64,000 nucleotides of DNA from contig OZ240665.1 of assembly GCA_965198565.1 (NCBI GenBank), positions 2,356,001 to 2,420,000 on the forward strand. The letters are read 5' to 3'. Numbering within the stretch: position 1 is the first letter of the stretch; each line of letters starts with the position of its first letter. This DNA comes from LMUY01 sp965198565 (GTDB lineage: Bacteria; Pseudomonadota; Alphaproteobacteria; Acetobacterales; Acetobacteraceae). Under the pieces are notes generated by a model. It saw nothing but the letters and a program-made list of their open reading frames with translations. It was not told where the DNA came from and searched no databases. The position numbers and the translations under genes were made by a program. Positions 9,280 through 18,027 of this stretch are shown here, one piece after another.

Positions 9280-10836
9280 TCAATGATAGTAGCCGCTGCC
9301 GCGGATGTTCTCGTGCTGGACGGGCAGCTCGTCCGGCACGGGTTCGGGGCGGTAGGCCCGGTCCAGTCCGTTGCGCAGGATCGACTGCACGGAGCCGTAG
9401 GTCCGCGCACCGATGTCCATGCCGCGCTGGCAGGCTGCTTCCAGCCGCTCGGGGCCATAGCTGCGCACCAGCCGCAGGATACCCAGGCATGCCCGGAAGC
9501 CCTGCTCCGGATGCGGCTTGGCGGCCAGGATACGCTCCACCAGGGCGATGGTGGACGGCCCGATCGCCTCGGCCTCGCGCAGCAGCCGGGTCGGCGTCCA
9601 TTCAGCGTGGCGGCGATGCGCGCTAGGCATGTGCTCGGCGATCGTGGTGTGCCGGTGCTGCCGCGGATTGCGGACGTGGCAAGCGACGCGGTTGCCCTGG
9701 TGGAACAGCTCGATGGTCTGGTCGGTGATGCGGGCCTCGATCACCTCGCGCATCAGGCGGTAAGGCACCGAGTAGAAATGCCCGTGCACCTCGACGTGGT
9801 AGTCCAAACCCGCCCGGCAGCGCCGCCATTCGGCGTAGGCATATGGCTCCGCCGGCATCGGCAGCAGTGCGGCACGCTCGATCGCGTCGAACAGCGCCCG
9901 CCGGGTCGTACCCAGATGGCGCATGGGGCGGTCGTTGAGGTCGGCAATCAGCTCGCTGATCGCGCCGTTCAGCTCGGCCAAGGAGAAGAACCGGCGATGC
10001 CGCAGCCGGGCAAGCACCCAGCGCTGCACCACCTGGACGGCAACCTCGACCTTGGCCTTGTCGCGCGGCCGCCGCACTCGCGCTGGCAGGACCGCCGTGC
10101 CGTAATGGCTCGCCATATCCTGATAGGTGCGGCTGATCCCCGGCTCATAGCGGCTGGCCGCGGTGACGCCCGCCTTAAGGTTGTCGCAGACAAGCTGCCG
10201 GGCGACACCGCCAAAGCTGGCGAACGCCCCCACATGGCAGCCAACCCAGTCCGGCAGCGACTGCGTCCAGCGCGCTTCGGCGTAGGTGAGGTTGGACGCG
10301 CCGAGCACTGCGACAAACACCTGCGCCCGCCGCACCTCGCCCGTGGCGCCGTCGATCACCTCCACCGTTTGCCCGGCATAGTCGACAAACATCCGCTCAC
10401 CGGCCGGGTGGGTCTGACGCATCGTCGGCGACAACCGTCCGCGCCAGTCGGCGTGCAGGTCACAGAAGCGGCTGTAGCCATATCCCTCCGGTTGCCCGCT
10501 CCGATACTCCTCCCACAACAGCAGCAGGGTGACACCGGGCTTACGTAGCTCGGCATGGATACGAGGCCAGTCCGGCTGCGGGCGCGCTGGCTCGGACATG
10601 AACGGTGGCGTGAACAGCTTGCGCTCCAACGCCACGTCGTCCAGCGCCGCTGGCACCGGCCAGGTGATGCCAACCACGGCGGCACGGCGCAGATACTCGG
10701 CCACGGTGTAGCGGCTGACGCCGACCATGGCCGCGATCTGGTGGCCGCTATGGCCGCAGACGTGTTTGAGACGAAGGACTTCTCGAACCTGACGCATGAA
10801 CAGTCTCTGGCCTGGCATGGCACTCCCCGGGATCAA
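9280..10836 (-). CDS. istA: IstA, IS21 transposase (copy A)
   Basis: This is the DDE transposase of the IS21 family. The 518-residue protein has an N-terminal helix-turn-helix (HQIAAMVGVSRYTVAEYLRR), a retroviral-integrase-like core with MFVDYAGQ (first Asp), LVCDNLKAGV (second Asp) and RDKAKVEVAV (Glu), and a C-terminal Mu-type beta-barrel region. The start may be 10836 or the ATG at 10818 (MPGQRLF). No frame disruption is visible, so the element appears active. Confidence 0.92.
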   Translation of the reverse strand: MIPGSAMPGQRLFMRQVREVLRLKHVCGHSGHQIAAMVGVSRYTVAEYLRRAAVVGITWPVPAALDDVALERKLFTPPFMSEPARPQPDWPRIHAELRKPGVTLLLLWEEYRSGQPEGYGYSRFCDLHADWRGRLSPTMRQTHPAGERMFVDYAGQTVEVIDGATGEVRRAQVFVAVLGASNLTYAEARWTQSLPDWVGCHVGAFASFGGVARQLVCDNLKAGVTAASRYEPGISRTYQDMASHYGTAVLPARVRRPRDKAKVEVAVQVVQRWVLARLRHRRFFSLAELNGAISELIADLNDRPMRHLGTTRRALFDAIERAALLPMPAEPYAYAEWRRCRAGLDYHVEVHGHFYSVPYRLMREVIEARITDQTIELFHQGNRVACHVRNPRQHRHTTIAEHMPSAHRRHAEWTPTRLLREAEAIGPSTIALVERILAAKPHPEQGFRACLGILRLVRSYGPERLEAACQRGMDIGARTYGSVQSILRNGLDRAYRPEPVPDELPVQHENIRGSGYYH

Positions 10837-10996
10837 TAGGGAGCAACCATGCCGTCGGTGAATGACTGCTCGCGAACCATGCCACCCCAGCCCTCTCAGG
10901 GGTGGCTGGAATGCGTCGGAATCACCGGCTGGCTTGCGTCGGAATCACCGGCTGGAATGGATCGGAATCGCCGGCTGGTTTGCGTCGGAATACGCA

Positions 10997-11025
10997 GCGT
11001 TACAAGCCTATATCTGTTGTCGCCC
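10997..11025 (+). other. Remnant of CRISPR spacer 68 and first 7 nt of the next repeat
   Basis: After the target duplication (10997-11002) come 16 nt (11003-11018) that complete the spacer interrupted at 8380, then GTCGCCC (11019-11025), the first seven bases of the array repeat. The IS256 end GATAGCG follows at once. The two insertions are therefore only 29 bp apart, and the second one broke a repeat rather than a spacer. Confidence 0.9.
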
Positions 11026-12406
11026 GATAGCGTCCGTGCTCGTGGTGGAATTTCGCTGACGTCGGCGGTGTAGGCGGAGGTGGTCATCGGATCGGCTGGC
11101 TAAGGTGGAGTTGCGAGGCTCTAACCTGAACCGACGAGGACCCGATGACCGAGGACAGACTACCGTTGGCCGAGCTGCTGGCGAAAGCCGGAGATGGCGA
11201 CTTCCTGCGCAGTGTGGCGGAGGCTGTGGTGCAGTTGCTGATGGAGACGGACGTAGAGGGGCTGATCGGCGCCGGACGGCACGAGCGCACGGCCGAGCGG
11301 GCGACCTATCGCAACGGCTACCGCGACCGGACGCTGGACACGCGGCTGGGCAGCCTGCAGCTCCGCATCCCCAAGCTGCGCCAGGGCAGCTACTTCCCGC
11401 CGTTTCTGGAGCCCCGCAAGACGTCCGAGAAGGCCCTGGTGGCGGTAATCCAGGAAGCGTGGATCGGCGGCGTGTCGACGCGGCGGGTGGATGACCTGGT
11501 GCAGGCGATGGGCCTGGCAGGGATCAGCAAGAGCACGGTGAGCAAGCTGTGCAAGGACATCGACGATCGGGTGAATGCCTTTCTCGAACGCCCTCTTGTC
11601 GGCGATTGGCCTTATCTCTGGCTGGATGCCACCTACCTCAAGCAGCGTGAGGGTGGGCAGATCAGGACGGTGGCGGTGATAATCGCTGTGGCCGTGAACA
11701 CCGAGGGCAAGCGCGAGATTGTTGGCCTGCACATCGGGCCTTCGGAGGCGGAGATGTTCTGGTCGACGTTCCTCAAGAGCCTGGTCAAGCGGGGCCTGCG
11801 CGGCACCAAGCTCGTCATCTCAGACGCGCACGAAGGCCTGAAGGCTGCGATCCGCCGGGTGCTGGGCTCCACGTGGCAAAGATGCCGCGTTCACTGGATG
11901 CGCAATGCACAGGCCTACGTGCCGAAAGGCCAGCAGAACATGGTATCGGCCGCTCTTCGCCAGGCATTCACCCAGTTGGACCATCAGAACGCCACCCAGA
12001 CCATGCGTCACGTCGCCGACCAACTCCGCGACAAATGGCCGAAGCTCGGTGCGTTCATCGACGAGAGCGAGGCCGACGTGCTGGCCTACATGAACTTCCC
12101 CGCCCAGCACCGGGTGAAGATCCACAGCACCAACCCGATCGAACGGCTTAACAAGGAGGTCAAACGCCGGGCCGACGTCGTCGGCATCTTTCCAAACGAG
12201 GGCGCTATCATCAGGCTGATTGGCGCGGTGCTGCTGGAGGCCAACGACGAGTGGCAACTCCAGCACCGCTACATGCAGACCGAGGCCATGGCCGAACTCA
12301 TACCGCCGACTATCGACGCTATACCCAATGAGATCGCCACCATAGCCGCCTGACCAATGGCCACCTCAACTACACCGGATTTTACACCAGCTTGACGGAC
12401 GCAATC
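11026..12406 (+). mobile_element. IS256-family element, copy 1, inserted in a CRISPR repeat
   Basis: This 1381-bp element has ends GATAGCGTCCGT (left) and, read inward, GATTGCGTCCGT (right). The same ends and length define copy 3 (43850-47817) once its IS66 insert is removed. The flanks here (TGTCGCCC on the left, CGAACAAC on the right) are not a duplication, unlike copy 3, so sequence next to the element has been deleted or rearranged. Confidence 0.9.
11145..12353 (+). CDS. IS256-family transposase (copy 1)
   Basis: This 402-residue mutator-type DDE transposase catalyses movement of the element. It begins MTEDRLPLAELLAKAG, has TYRNGYRDRTLDTRLG near residues 52-67, an Asp in YLWLDATYLKQREGG, the second Asp region VISDAHEGLKAAI, the CRVHWMRN segment, and the Glu in HSTNPIERLNKEVKRR, the motifs of IS256/MULE proteins. 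It is intact; the copy 2 gene reads as the same protein. Confidence 0.95.
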   Translation: MTEDRLPLAELLAKAGDGDFLRSVAEAVVQLLMETDVEGLIGAGRHERTAERATYRNGYRDRTLDTRLGSLQLRIPKLRQGSYFPPFLEPRKTSEKALVAVIQEAWIGGVSTRRVDDLVQAMGLAGISKSTVSKLCKDIDDRVNAFLERPLVGDWPYLWLDATYLKQREGGQIRTVAVIIAVAVNTEGKREIVGLHIGPSEAEMFWSTFLKSLVKRGLRGTKLVISDAHEGLKAAIRRVLGSTWQRCRVHWMRNAQAYVPKGQQNMVSAALRQAFTQLDHQNATQTMRHVADQLRDKWPKLGAFIDESEADVLAYMNFPAQHRVKIHSTNPIERLNKEVKRRADVVGIFPNEGAIIRLIGAVLLEANDEWQLQHRYMQTEAMAELIPPTIDAIPNEIATIAA

Positions 12407-12434
12407 CGAACAACTCCTCAACCCATGTGAACTT

Positions 12435-12993
12435 GTCGCCCCTCGTGCGGGGGCGTGGATCGAAACGCCAACGCCAGCACGTATCGCACTGGCGCCCTGG
12501 GTCGCCCCTCGTGCGGGGGCGTGGATCGAAACGGCAATCCGATCCGCACCGTTGAGATTGGCGTCGTCGCCCCTCGTGCGGGGGCGTGGATCGAAACGGG
12601 ATGCCCAGAGTGATGGTCCCCATGGTGGCGTGTCGCCCCTCGTGCGGGGGCGTGGATCGAAACGGTAAGCCGCAGCGGGATGCCGCGTTTCCATGACGTC
12701 GCCCCTTGTGCGGGGGCGTGGATCGAAACCCTCAAGAGCATCCCACAACGCGCGCAGGGACATGTCGCCCCTCGTGCGGGGGCGTGGATCGAAACGGGAT
12801 GCCCAGAGTGATGGTCCCCATGGTGGCGTGTCGCCCCTTGTGCGGGGGCGTGGATCGAAACCCTCAAGAGCATCCCACAACGCGCGCAGGGACATGTCGC
12901 CCCTCGTGCGGGGGCGTGGATCGAAACCATATAGCGCGTGACGTTGCGCGACACGCCGGGCGTCGCCCCTCGTGCGGGGGCGTGGATCGAAAC
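12435..12993 (+). CRISPR. Distal part of the CRISPR array, 9 repeats
   Basis: Nine repeats in the same orientation as the main array start at 12435, 12501, 12566, 12632, 12698, 12764, 12830, 12896 and 12962. The repeats at 12698 and 12830 share one C-to-T change (GCCCCTTGTG). A partial spacer of 28 nt (12407-12434) precedes the first repeat. Two spacers occur twice: one at 12598-12631 and 12796-12829, another at 12730-12763 and 12862-12895. Only 15 nt follow the last repeat before a transposon end, so the natural array terminus is lost. Confidence 0.96.
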
Positions 12994-13008
12994 TTTACAA
13001 CCCCTAGC

Positions 13009-13173
13009 TGTAGGCGCTTGCAATCATCCGGGCTCGTGCTCGCAAACAGCGGCATTTCCTGCTCGGATTAGCTGACAATGGGGTCGGCGCCGTGCTCACA
13101 TTATCTGCCACTGTGCTTGCTATCATCGGGCCGTGCTCGCCAACGGACGATCGTGCTCACATTGGCTGCCCAT
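13009..13173 (+). repeat. Left end of Tn552-like transposon
   Basis: This is the terminal inverted repeat with direct boxes CTCGTGCTCGCAAACAG, CCGTGCTCACATT, TGTGCTTGC, CCGTGCTCGCCAACGGAC and CGTGCTCACATTGGCTGCC. The same series occurs inverted at 17867-18027 with a few substitutions. I read these as transposase binding sites. Confidence 0.8.
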
Positions 13174-13190
13174 GAGCGGGGCTGCCTCGT

Positions 13191-14168
13191 TCAGATGGGC
13201 ACTCCTGCCACGCGCAGCTGTTCGGTGAACTCTCGCGTGCGGTCCACGGCGAGGGTTCCGGCCAGGAAATCGCGCACTTCGGCGGGTTTGGCCCGGAGCA
13301 GCACGGTCAGGGCGGGTGCGTCGTAGCCGTTGCGGGTGAGCGTCGGCTCGAGTTCGTCGATGGCTCGCGACAGCACCTGTTCGACGATCTCGGCAGACAC
13401 GCGCTTCTCGCCGAGCCGGAAGGCGTGCTCGAAAGCCAGGGTGAGGTGCATCTCGATCTGCAGCGCCGTGCGCAGCCGCTCCGCCAGCAGGTCGATCGCG
13501 TCGGCGTCCATGATGTCGGCCGGGTTGATGCCGTCTTCCACGCAAGCTTTCAGGAGCCAGGCGATGAACTCGCGGCGGTGGCCGGACACGCCCTCGAATT
13601 CGAATGTGGTGGTGCGGTAGCCGATCTCCTCCATTTGTGGCCGGCGCAGGTCATTGCGCAGCTTTGGATTGCCGATCAGCAGCACGGACAGCACGACCCC
13701 GGCGCCGGCCGCCAACTCCATCAGCCGCTTGAAGCCGGTCAGCGTCTTGTGGTGCAGTTCGTGGGCTTCATCGACGATCAGCACGACGGGATGCTTGTTT
13801 TTGCGCATGAGGTCGCGCAGCTCGCGCTCGCGCCGTTCGGGCTGCTTGGGGATCTTGACCTTGCTGCGGTCGCCGGGCGTCAGGTCGTAGAACATGGCCT
13901 CGATCAGTGACGGCAACGACGTGCGCCGCTTGTCGACGGCCAGCGACTTCGCCACGGCGATCCTGTTGGACCGGCCGAGCTCCTCCTCGATGCGGGTCAG
14001 CAGATGCGTCTTGCCGGAGCCGACCAGGCCGGCGACGACGACCAGCCGGGCGGTTTGCACCACGGCGTACACCTCGCGGACCAGCGCGCGCTGGTGCTCG
14101 GTTTCGAAGTTGCCGGCCCGCTGGAACGGCTTGGCCAATCCGAACTGCGTTTGCACGTCGGCGAGCAT
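13191..14168 (-). CDS. TniB/TnsC-like AAA ATPase of the transposon
   Basis: This 325-residue ATPase of the ExeA/TniB type is expected to select targets and activate the partner transposase. Walker A is VAGLVGSGKTHLL near residues 45-57 and Walker B is VVLIVDEAHELH. The start at 14168 overlaps the transposase stop (TGATG), indicating coupling. The same frame is open further upstream, but that part overlaps the transposase gene. The protein seems intact. Confidence 0.88.
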   Translation of the reverse strand: MLADVQTQFGLAKPFQRAGNFETEHQRALVREVYAVVQTARLVVVAGLVGSGKTHLLTRIEEELGRSNRIAVAKSLAVDKRRTSLPSLIEAMFYDLTPGDRSKVKIPKQPERRERELRDLMRKNKHPVVLIVDEAHELHHKTLTGFKRLMELAAGAGVVLSVLLIGNPKLRNDLRRPQMEEIGYRTTTFEFEGVSGHRREFIAWLLKACVEDGINPADIMDADAIDLLAERLRTALQIEMHLTLAFEHAFRLGEKRVSAEIVEQVLSRAIDELEPTLTRNGYDAPALTVLLRAKPAEVRDFLAGTLAVDRTREFTEQLRVAGVPI

Positions 14169-15358
14169 CAGCCTCTCCCTGCTGTCTTGAAGTGCTCGCG
14201 CACGCGCGCCGCGACGGTGGTTCGGTCCAGCGTTTCGGCCAGCAGCGCGTCGATGAAGGCACGGTCGGGCTCGGGCAGGCCGCCAAGCGGCTTGGAGATC
14301 TGCACGGAGATCGCGAGCCTGGCCGCCAACGGCGTCGGGAAAGCGATGTCGGCCACCGGCTCGGGAAACGGCATGCGCGGTATGGGCATGGCAGCCGCAC
14401 CCGGAGCCAGCGACGGCAAGGGCCTGTCCCCGCCGGTGAGCGCGGCACGGGGCAGCCCCAGCTGGTCGGCCAGCTTGACCACCTTGTCGAGGCGCTCCTC
14501 GGCTCGGCTCTTCTGGTATTTGCGGTAGCGGTAGAGCGGGACCGCGCCGCGTGAGGGCTGGTATGGCCCGAACCGCTTGCCCTCGTGTTCGACGAACAAT
14601 TCCTGGTCGAACAACCCCCACCACAGCGTCACCGTCTCGCCGGCAAGCTCGGGCTCGACCTCATACGCCGCACCCTCGACCGACACACTCGCGTCGCCTG
14701 CAACAGCCCGGCGCTCCGGCTCGCGCGCGAAGGCGCAGAACCGTTCCCACGAGCACATCGCGCGAATGCCGTTGGCCGGGAGGTGCTTCAGCCAGTCCTC
14801 GATCCGGCTGTGCGGCTCACTGCGGTGACCGCCGTTGTTGTAAGTGACGAGGGCCCGGCGCAGCCAAAGGTTGGCCTCCGCCTCGTCCTTCGGCTTGTGG
14901 AAATGGTAGAGCGTCTCGTGCACCTCCTTGATGGTGCGGAACGGCCGCTCGACCTTCCCTTTGGACCGTGCGGGCGTGCGGCGCTCGGCCTCGGACGGCG
15001 GCATGTGGGTCAGCACGCGCACGCCCAGGCTGCCCATCACCGACTGGAACACCTTGGAGCGGCTGACCGGGCCGTTGTCCATGTAGATCGCCGCCGGAAT
15101 GCCCTGGAATGGCAGTTCGGGTTCGGGCTTCGGGGCCATGGCGTTGAACAGGAAGCGCAAGGCGGACTCGGCATCCTCGCCGTAAACGCAGCGATACTCG
15201 TCATAGACGACGCCCGAGCGGTCATCGACGGCCGAGAACAGCATCAGCGTCGGCTTTCCGCGGTCCTGCTCGACCCAGAGTGGTGCCTCGACCTGCTTCA
15301 GGTCGGACGGGCTCATTGAGGTTGCCCCGTTCTCGTGGACGGTTTGTGGACTTCGGAG

Positions 15359-16219
15359 CTACGTGTCGGCTTCTGCTGTTTGCATGGAGGCTTCGTAAGC
15401 CATGGGCGAGCGGTATCCCAGGGCAGAGTGAAGTCTGACGGGGTTGTACCAGCCCTCGATGTAGCTGAAGCAGGCCATCTTAGCCTCGGCCTGGGATGCA
15501 AATCGGCGGCGGCTCAACAACTCTGCCTCCAGCGTGGAAAAGAAGCTCTCCGCCATCGCATTGTCGTAGGCATCTCCGACCGAACCCATCGAGGGCCGCA
15601 CACCCGCTTCAGCGCAGCGCTTGCCAAACGATACGGACGCGTATTGGCTGCCCTGGTCGCTATGGTGGATGACGTCCCTCGGCCGGCGCTGACCAATTGC
15701 CGCCTCCATCGCATCGAGCACCAACTCGGTTCGTAGGTGATTGGCCATAGACCAGCCGACGATCTTGCGGCTCCACGCGTCCAAGACCACGGCGAGGTAG
15801 AGGAACCCGGTCGCGGTCGGCACATAGGTGATGTCGGCGACCCAGAGCTGGTCCGGCCCGGACGCGGTGAATTTGCGGTCCACCAGGTCCGGTGCTGGCC
15901 GCGCTTCCTGATCACGCCGCGTCGTCACCGGGCCACCATGCCGATGGCTGGCACCTACCAAACCCGCCTGCCGCATCAGCCGCGCAATTCGTTTGCGGCC
16001 ATGCTTCTCGTCGCGCCCTTGCAACTCGGCATGGACGCGTGGCGCCCCATACGTCTGTCGCGAACTGGCGTGCACCGTAAGCACTCGCTTCAGCAGCGCT
16101 GCGTCGGCAACAGCATGCGCCGACGGCGGCCTATGCACCCAGGCGTAGTAGCCAGCCTTGGACACGCCGAGCACGCGCGCCATCGTGGCAACCGGGAAAC
16201 AGGCCTGATTGGCGCTCAT
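15359..16219 (-). CDS. IS3-family OrfB, transposase catalytic domain
   Basis: This 286-residue integrase-core protein has an HTH_21-like N-terminus (GYYAWVHRPPS) and a DDE core with WVADITYVPT, HHSDQGSQYAS and DNAMAESFFSTLEAEL, the D-D-35-E pattern of IS3 elements. It starts at ATG 16219, overlapping the orfA stop. In many IS3 elements the active enzyme is an OrfAB fusion made by -1 frameshifting; I did not locate a clear slippery site here. Confidence 0.93.
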   Translation of the reverse strand: MSANQACFPVATMARVLGVSKAGYYAWVHRPPSAHAVADAALLKRVLTVHASSRQTYGAPRVHAELQGRDEKHGRKRIARLMRQAGLVGASHRHGGPVTTRRDQEARPAPDLVDRKFTASGPDQLWVADITYVPTATGFLYLAVVLDAWSRKIVGWSMANHLRTELVLDAMEAAIGQRRPRDVIHHSDQGSQYASVSFGKRCAEAGVRPSMGSVGDAYDNAMAESFFSTLEAELLSRRRFASQAEAKMACFSYIEGWYNPVRLHSALGYRSPMAYEASMQTAEADT

Positions 16220-16539
16220 GAACCGGAAGAGCCCGACGACACCGCGCCCGTCTCCCGTGCAAACCAGGCCGCGGCTTTTGACAAAATATCCCGCTCCAGG
16301 CGGAGCTGCTTGTTCTCACGCCGCAAACGCGCCAACTCGTCCCGCTCAGAGGCCGCTAAACCCGCGACCGCCTCCTCCCGTCGGCCCTCTTGCTTGTCAG
16401 CCGAAGCCACCCAGGCCGCGATCGATTGCGCAGTGGGCTCGAATTCTCGGGCAAGGTCCTCGGGAGATCGTCCCGTCCGGACCAAATCAACCATCTGACG
16501 GCGAAACTCAGGCGAATACGGCAGTCGCGTTCTGGGCAT
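16216..16539 (-). CDS. IS3-family OrfA, DNA-binding subunit
   Basis: This 107-residue protein from ATG 16539 (MPRTRLPYSPEFRRQMV) has a helix-turn-helix typical of IS3 OrfA, then a leucine-zipper-like ELARLRRENKQLRLERDIL. An upstream ATG at 16575 adds 12 residues. The stop overlaps orfB by ATGA. Confidence 0.88.
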   Translation of the reverse strand: MPRTRLPYSPEFRRQMVDLVRTGRSPEDLAREFEPTAQSIAAWVASADKQEGRREEAVAGLAASERDELARLRRENKQLRLERDILSKAAAWFARETGAVSSGSSGS

Positions 16540-17089
16540 CAGGAACACCTCTGATGAAAGCTTCAGGGTGTCCACGAAACCGGGTCAATCCCACATATCG
16601 AAATGCCAGAGCTCGTTGGAGCGCTTGGCCTGGAAGCGCACGGCTGCGATCGGGCGCACCACGCGCGCATGGTCGAGACCGGAGGCGCGCAGGACGCGAT
16701 CAACAGTTGCACGCTTGAGCAGGCCTGCCGGCGCCCGCACCAGGCCGTCCGGCGTCTCCACGCCATCCTCCTCAAGCAGCCGGATCGCCCGCGCGGTCGA
16801 GAGGTGGCGACCTTTCTTGTTCGCCGTTCTGATCTTGAGTGCCGCGACAATCTCGGCGTAGCGCTCCATCCCGGCAGCCGGCACCGCCCGGGTCGAGCCG
16901 TGATCGGAGCGCCGCACCGATTTTGGCCGGGTCAGCTCGCGCAACGCGCGGTAGATGGTCCAGACCGACACGCCGTAGGCCTCAGCCGCGCGCGCGATCA
17001 CCTCTGTGCGGGCCGGGTCACGCGCCGAGAGCAACGCCAGCCGCCGCCGCAAATCAACCAACGCCTCGCCTGGGGGCCGTTTCGAGCGG

Positions 17090-17686
17090 TCAGGCATGAG
17101 GAACCGGCTTGTCTGAAGCGCTGTCGTCGGTGCCGCGCTTGCCGACGTGGCGGTAGAGGGTGGCAACCGACACGCCCGTGCGTTTGGCTACATCGCGCAC
17201 CGGCAGCTTGCCTTCCCTCATCAGGGCGCGGGCCGCCGTGACATCCGCCGCCTTGAAGGCCGGGGGCCGCCCACCCTTGCGGCCGCGGCGGCGCGCCTCG
17301 GCAAAGCCTGCTGCGGTACGTTCGCGGATCAACGCCCGCTCGAATTGGGCAATGGCTCCGAACACGTGGAACACGAGCACGCCGCCCGGCGTGGTGGTGT
17401 CGATGCTCTCGGTCAGCGACACCAGTCCGATGCCGCGTCCCTCCAGGTCCTCGGCCGTGGTGATCAGCTTGTTCAGCGAACGGGCAAGCCGGTCGAGCTT
17501 CCACACGACCAGCACGTCGCCGTGGCGCAGCACGTCGTCGAGAACCCGCGTCAGCTCGGGGCGGTCTGCCTTGGCGCCGGACGCCTTCTCCGAATGGATC
17601 CTCTCGCAGCCGGCCCGGCGAAGTGCGTCAAGCTGGAGCTCAGGCGACTGGTCGGTCGTGCTGACCCTGGCATATCCGACCCGCAT
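17090..17686 (-). CDS. Serine resolvase of the Tn552-like transposon
   Basis: This 198-residue small serine recombinase would resolve cointegrates or invert DNA. It starts MRVGYARVSTTDQSPELQLD, with the catalytic Ser in ARVST and the LDRLAR motif, FGAIAQFERALIRERT, then a C-terminal helix-turn-helix (VRDVAKRTGVSVATLYRHV). It is the first gene in the transposon transcript; its end overlaps the transposase start at 17097. Confidence 0.92.
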   Translation of the reverse strand: MRVGYARVSTTDQSPELQLDALRRAGCERIHSEKASGAKADRPELTRVLDDVLRHGDVLVVWKLDRLARSLNKLITTAEDLEGRGIGLVSLTESIDTTTPGGVLVFHVFGAIAQFERALIRERTAAGFAEARRRGRKGGRPPAFKAADVTAARALMREGKLPVRDVAKRTGVSVATLYRHVGKRGTDDSASDKPVPHA

Positions 17687-17866
17687 CCGGCGCCCTTGTT
17701 CTCGAAACCCGTCCGATTGTTAGCGTTTCGGAACAGAGCAATCACGAACAGTTCTGAGAAAGGAAAGTGCCCCAATGCGGGGTGCCCGGCAGCACCCGGC
17801 GGGGAGCGTCAGAAACGTTGGTTAAAGAGAACGCCCCAGCCGTCTTGTAGCGGTCAAACTCCGTTG

Positions 17867-18027
17867 GCAGCCAATGTGGGCACAACCGTCCGTTGGCGAG
17901 CATGGCCCGATGATGGCGAGCACAGTGGCAGGCAATGTGAGCACGGCGCTCGCCTCGTTGTCAGGTAATCCGAGCAGGAAACGCCGCTGTTTGCGAGCAC
18001 GAGCCCCGATGGTTGCAAGCGCCTACA
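17867..18027 (-). repeat. Right end of Tn552-like transposon
   Basis: This is the inverted counterpart of the left end, ending GCCTACA at 18027, with the same CGTGCTCGC / GTGCTCACATT boxes in the same order when read inward. The region 17687-17866 between it and the resolvase start carries no clear gene and probably contains the promoter or the resolution site. Confidence 0.8.

Larger units (their letters stand above)
8381..10996 (-). mobile_element. IS21-family element, copy A, inserted in a CRISPR spacer
   Basis: This 2616-bp element has ends TGCGCATTCCGACG (left) and CGTCGGAATACGCA (right), imperfect inverted repeats. It is flanked by a 6-bp direct duplication GCGTTA (8375-8380 and 10997-11002). 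Removing the element and one duplication joins 18 nt and 16 nt into a normal 34-nt spacer. Near the right end CGGAATC-CCGGCTGG-like units recur several times, the multiple terminal sites usual for IS21. A second copy lies at 40096-42711; the only difference I noticed is a synonymous base in istB, so transposition is recent. Confidence 0.93.
15317..16593 (-). mobile_element. IS3-family element inside the transposase gene
   Basis: This 1277-bp element has imperfect terminal repeats, TGAGGTTGCCCCG on the left and TGGGATTGACCCGG read inward on the right, flanked by the 3-bp duplication CAT (15314-15316 and 16594-16596). It holds orfA and orfB with a 4-bp ATGA overlap. Short duplications of 3-5 bp are usual for IS3 elements. 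Confidence 0.9.
14168..17097 (-). pseudogene. TniA/TnsB-like DDE transposase, split by an IS3 element
   Basis: The N-terminal half (17097-16594) has a helix-turn-helix (AYGVSVWTIYRALREL) and ends at WHFDM. The C-terminal half (15313-14168) resumes at SPSDLKQVEAPLWVEQ. Removing 15317-16593 and one copy of the 3-bp CAT duplication restores a 549-codon frame with the DDE triad: the Asp in WHFDMS, IYMDNGPV, and SKGKVERPF. Size and motifs fit Mu/TniA-type transposases. As it stands the gene cannot make a complete protein. Confidence 0.88.
13009..18027 (-). mobile_element. Tn552/Tn5053-like transposon abutting the CRISPR array
   Basis: The ends are long inverted repeats beginning TGTAGGCGCTTGCAA and similar for about 160 bp (13009-13173 and 17867-18027). 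They carry repeated boxes such as CGTGCTCGC and GTGCTCACATT, as expected for multiple transposase binding sites. Between them, all on the minus strand, are a resolvase, a DDE transposase split by IS3, and an AAA ATPase. No TniQ and no cargo gene is present. The flanks ctagc and cgtaa do not match, so no target duplication survives. Family assignment rests on gene content. Confidence 0.8.

Noticed and set aside
9211..10548. A 445-codon plus-strand ORF inside IS21 (also at 40926-42263)
   Set aside because: It is antisense to istA with its clear DDE motifs; a GC-rich shadow frame.
3900..18027. A CRISPR-associated transposon (CAST), because a TnsB/TnsC-like pair adjoins the array
   Set aside because: There is no TniQ, the cas locus includes adaptation genes and a normal leader, and the transposon end cuts the trailer of the array. 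Adjacency is by insertion and deletion.
13009..18027. Calling the transposon Tn7
   Set aside because: TnsA, TnsD and TnsE are absent and a serine resolvase is present; the gene set is closer to Tn552/Tn5053 types.
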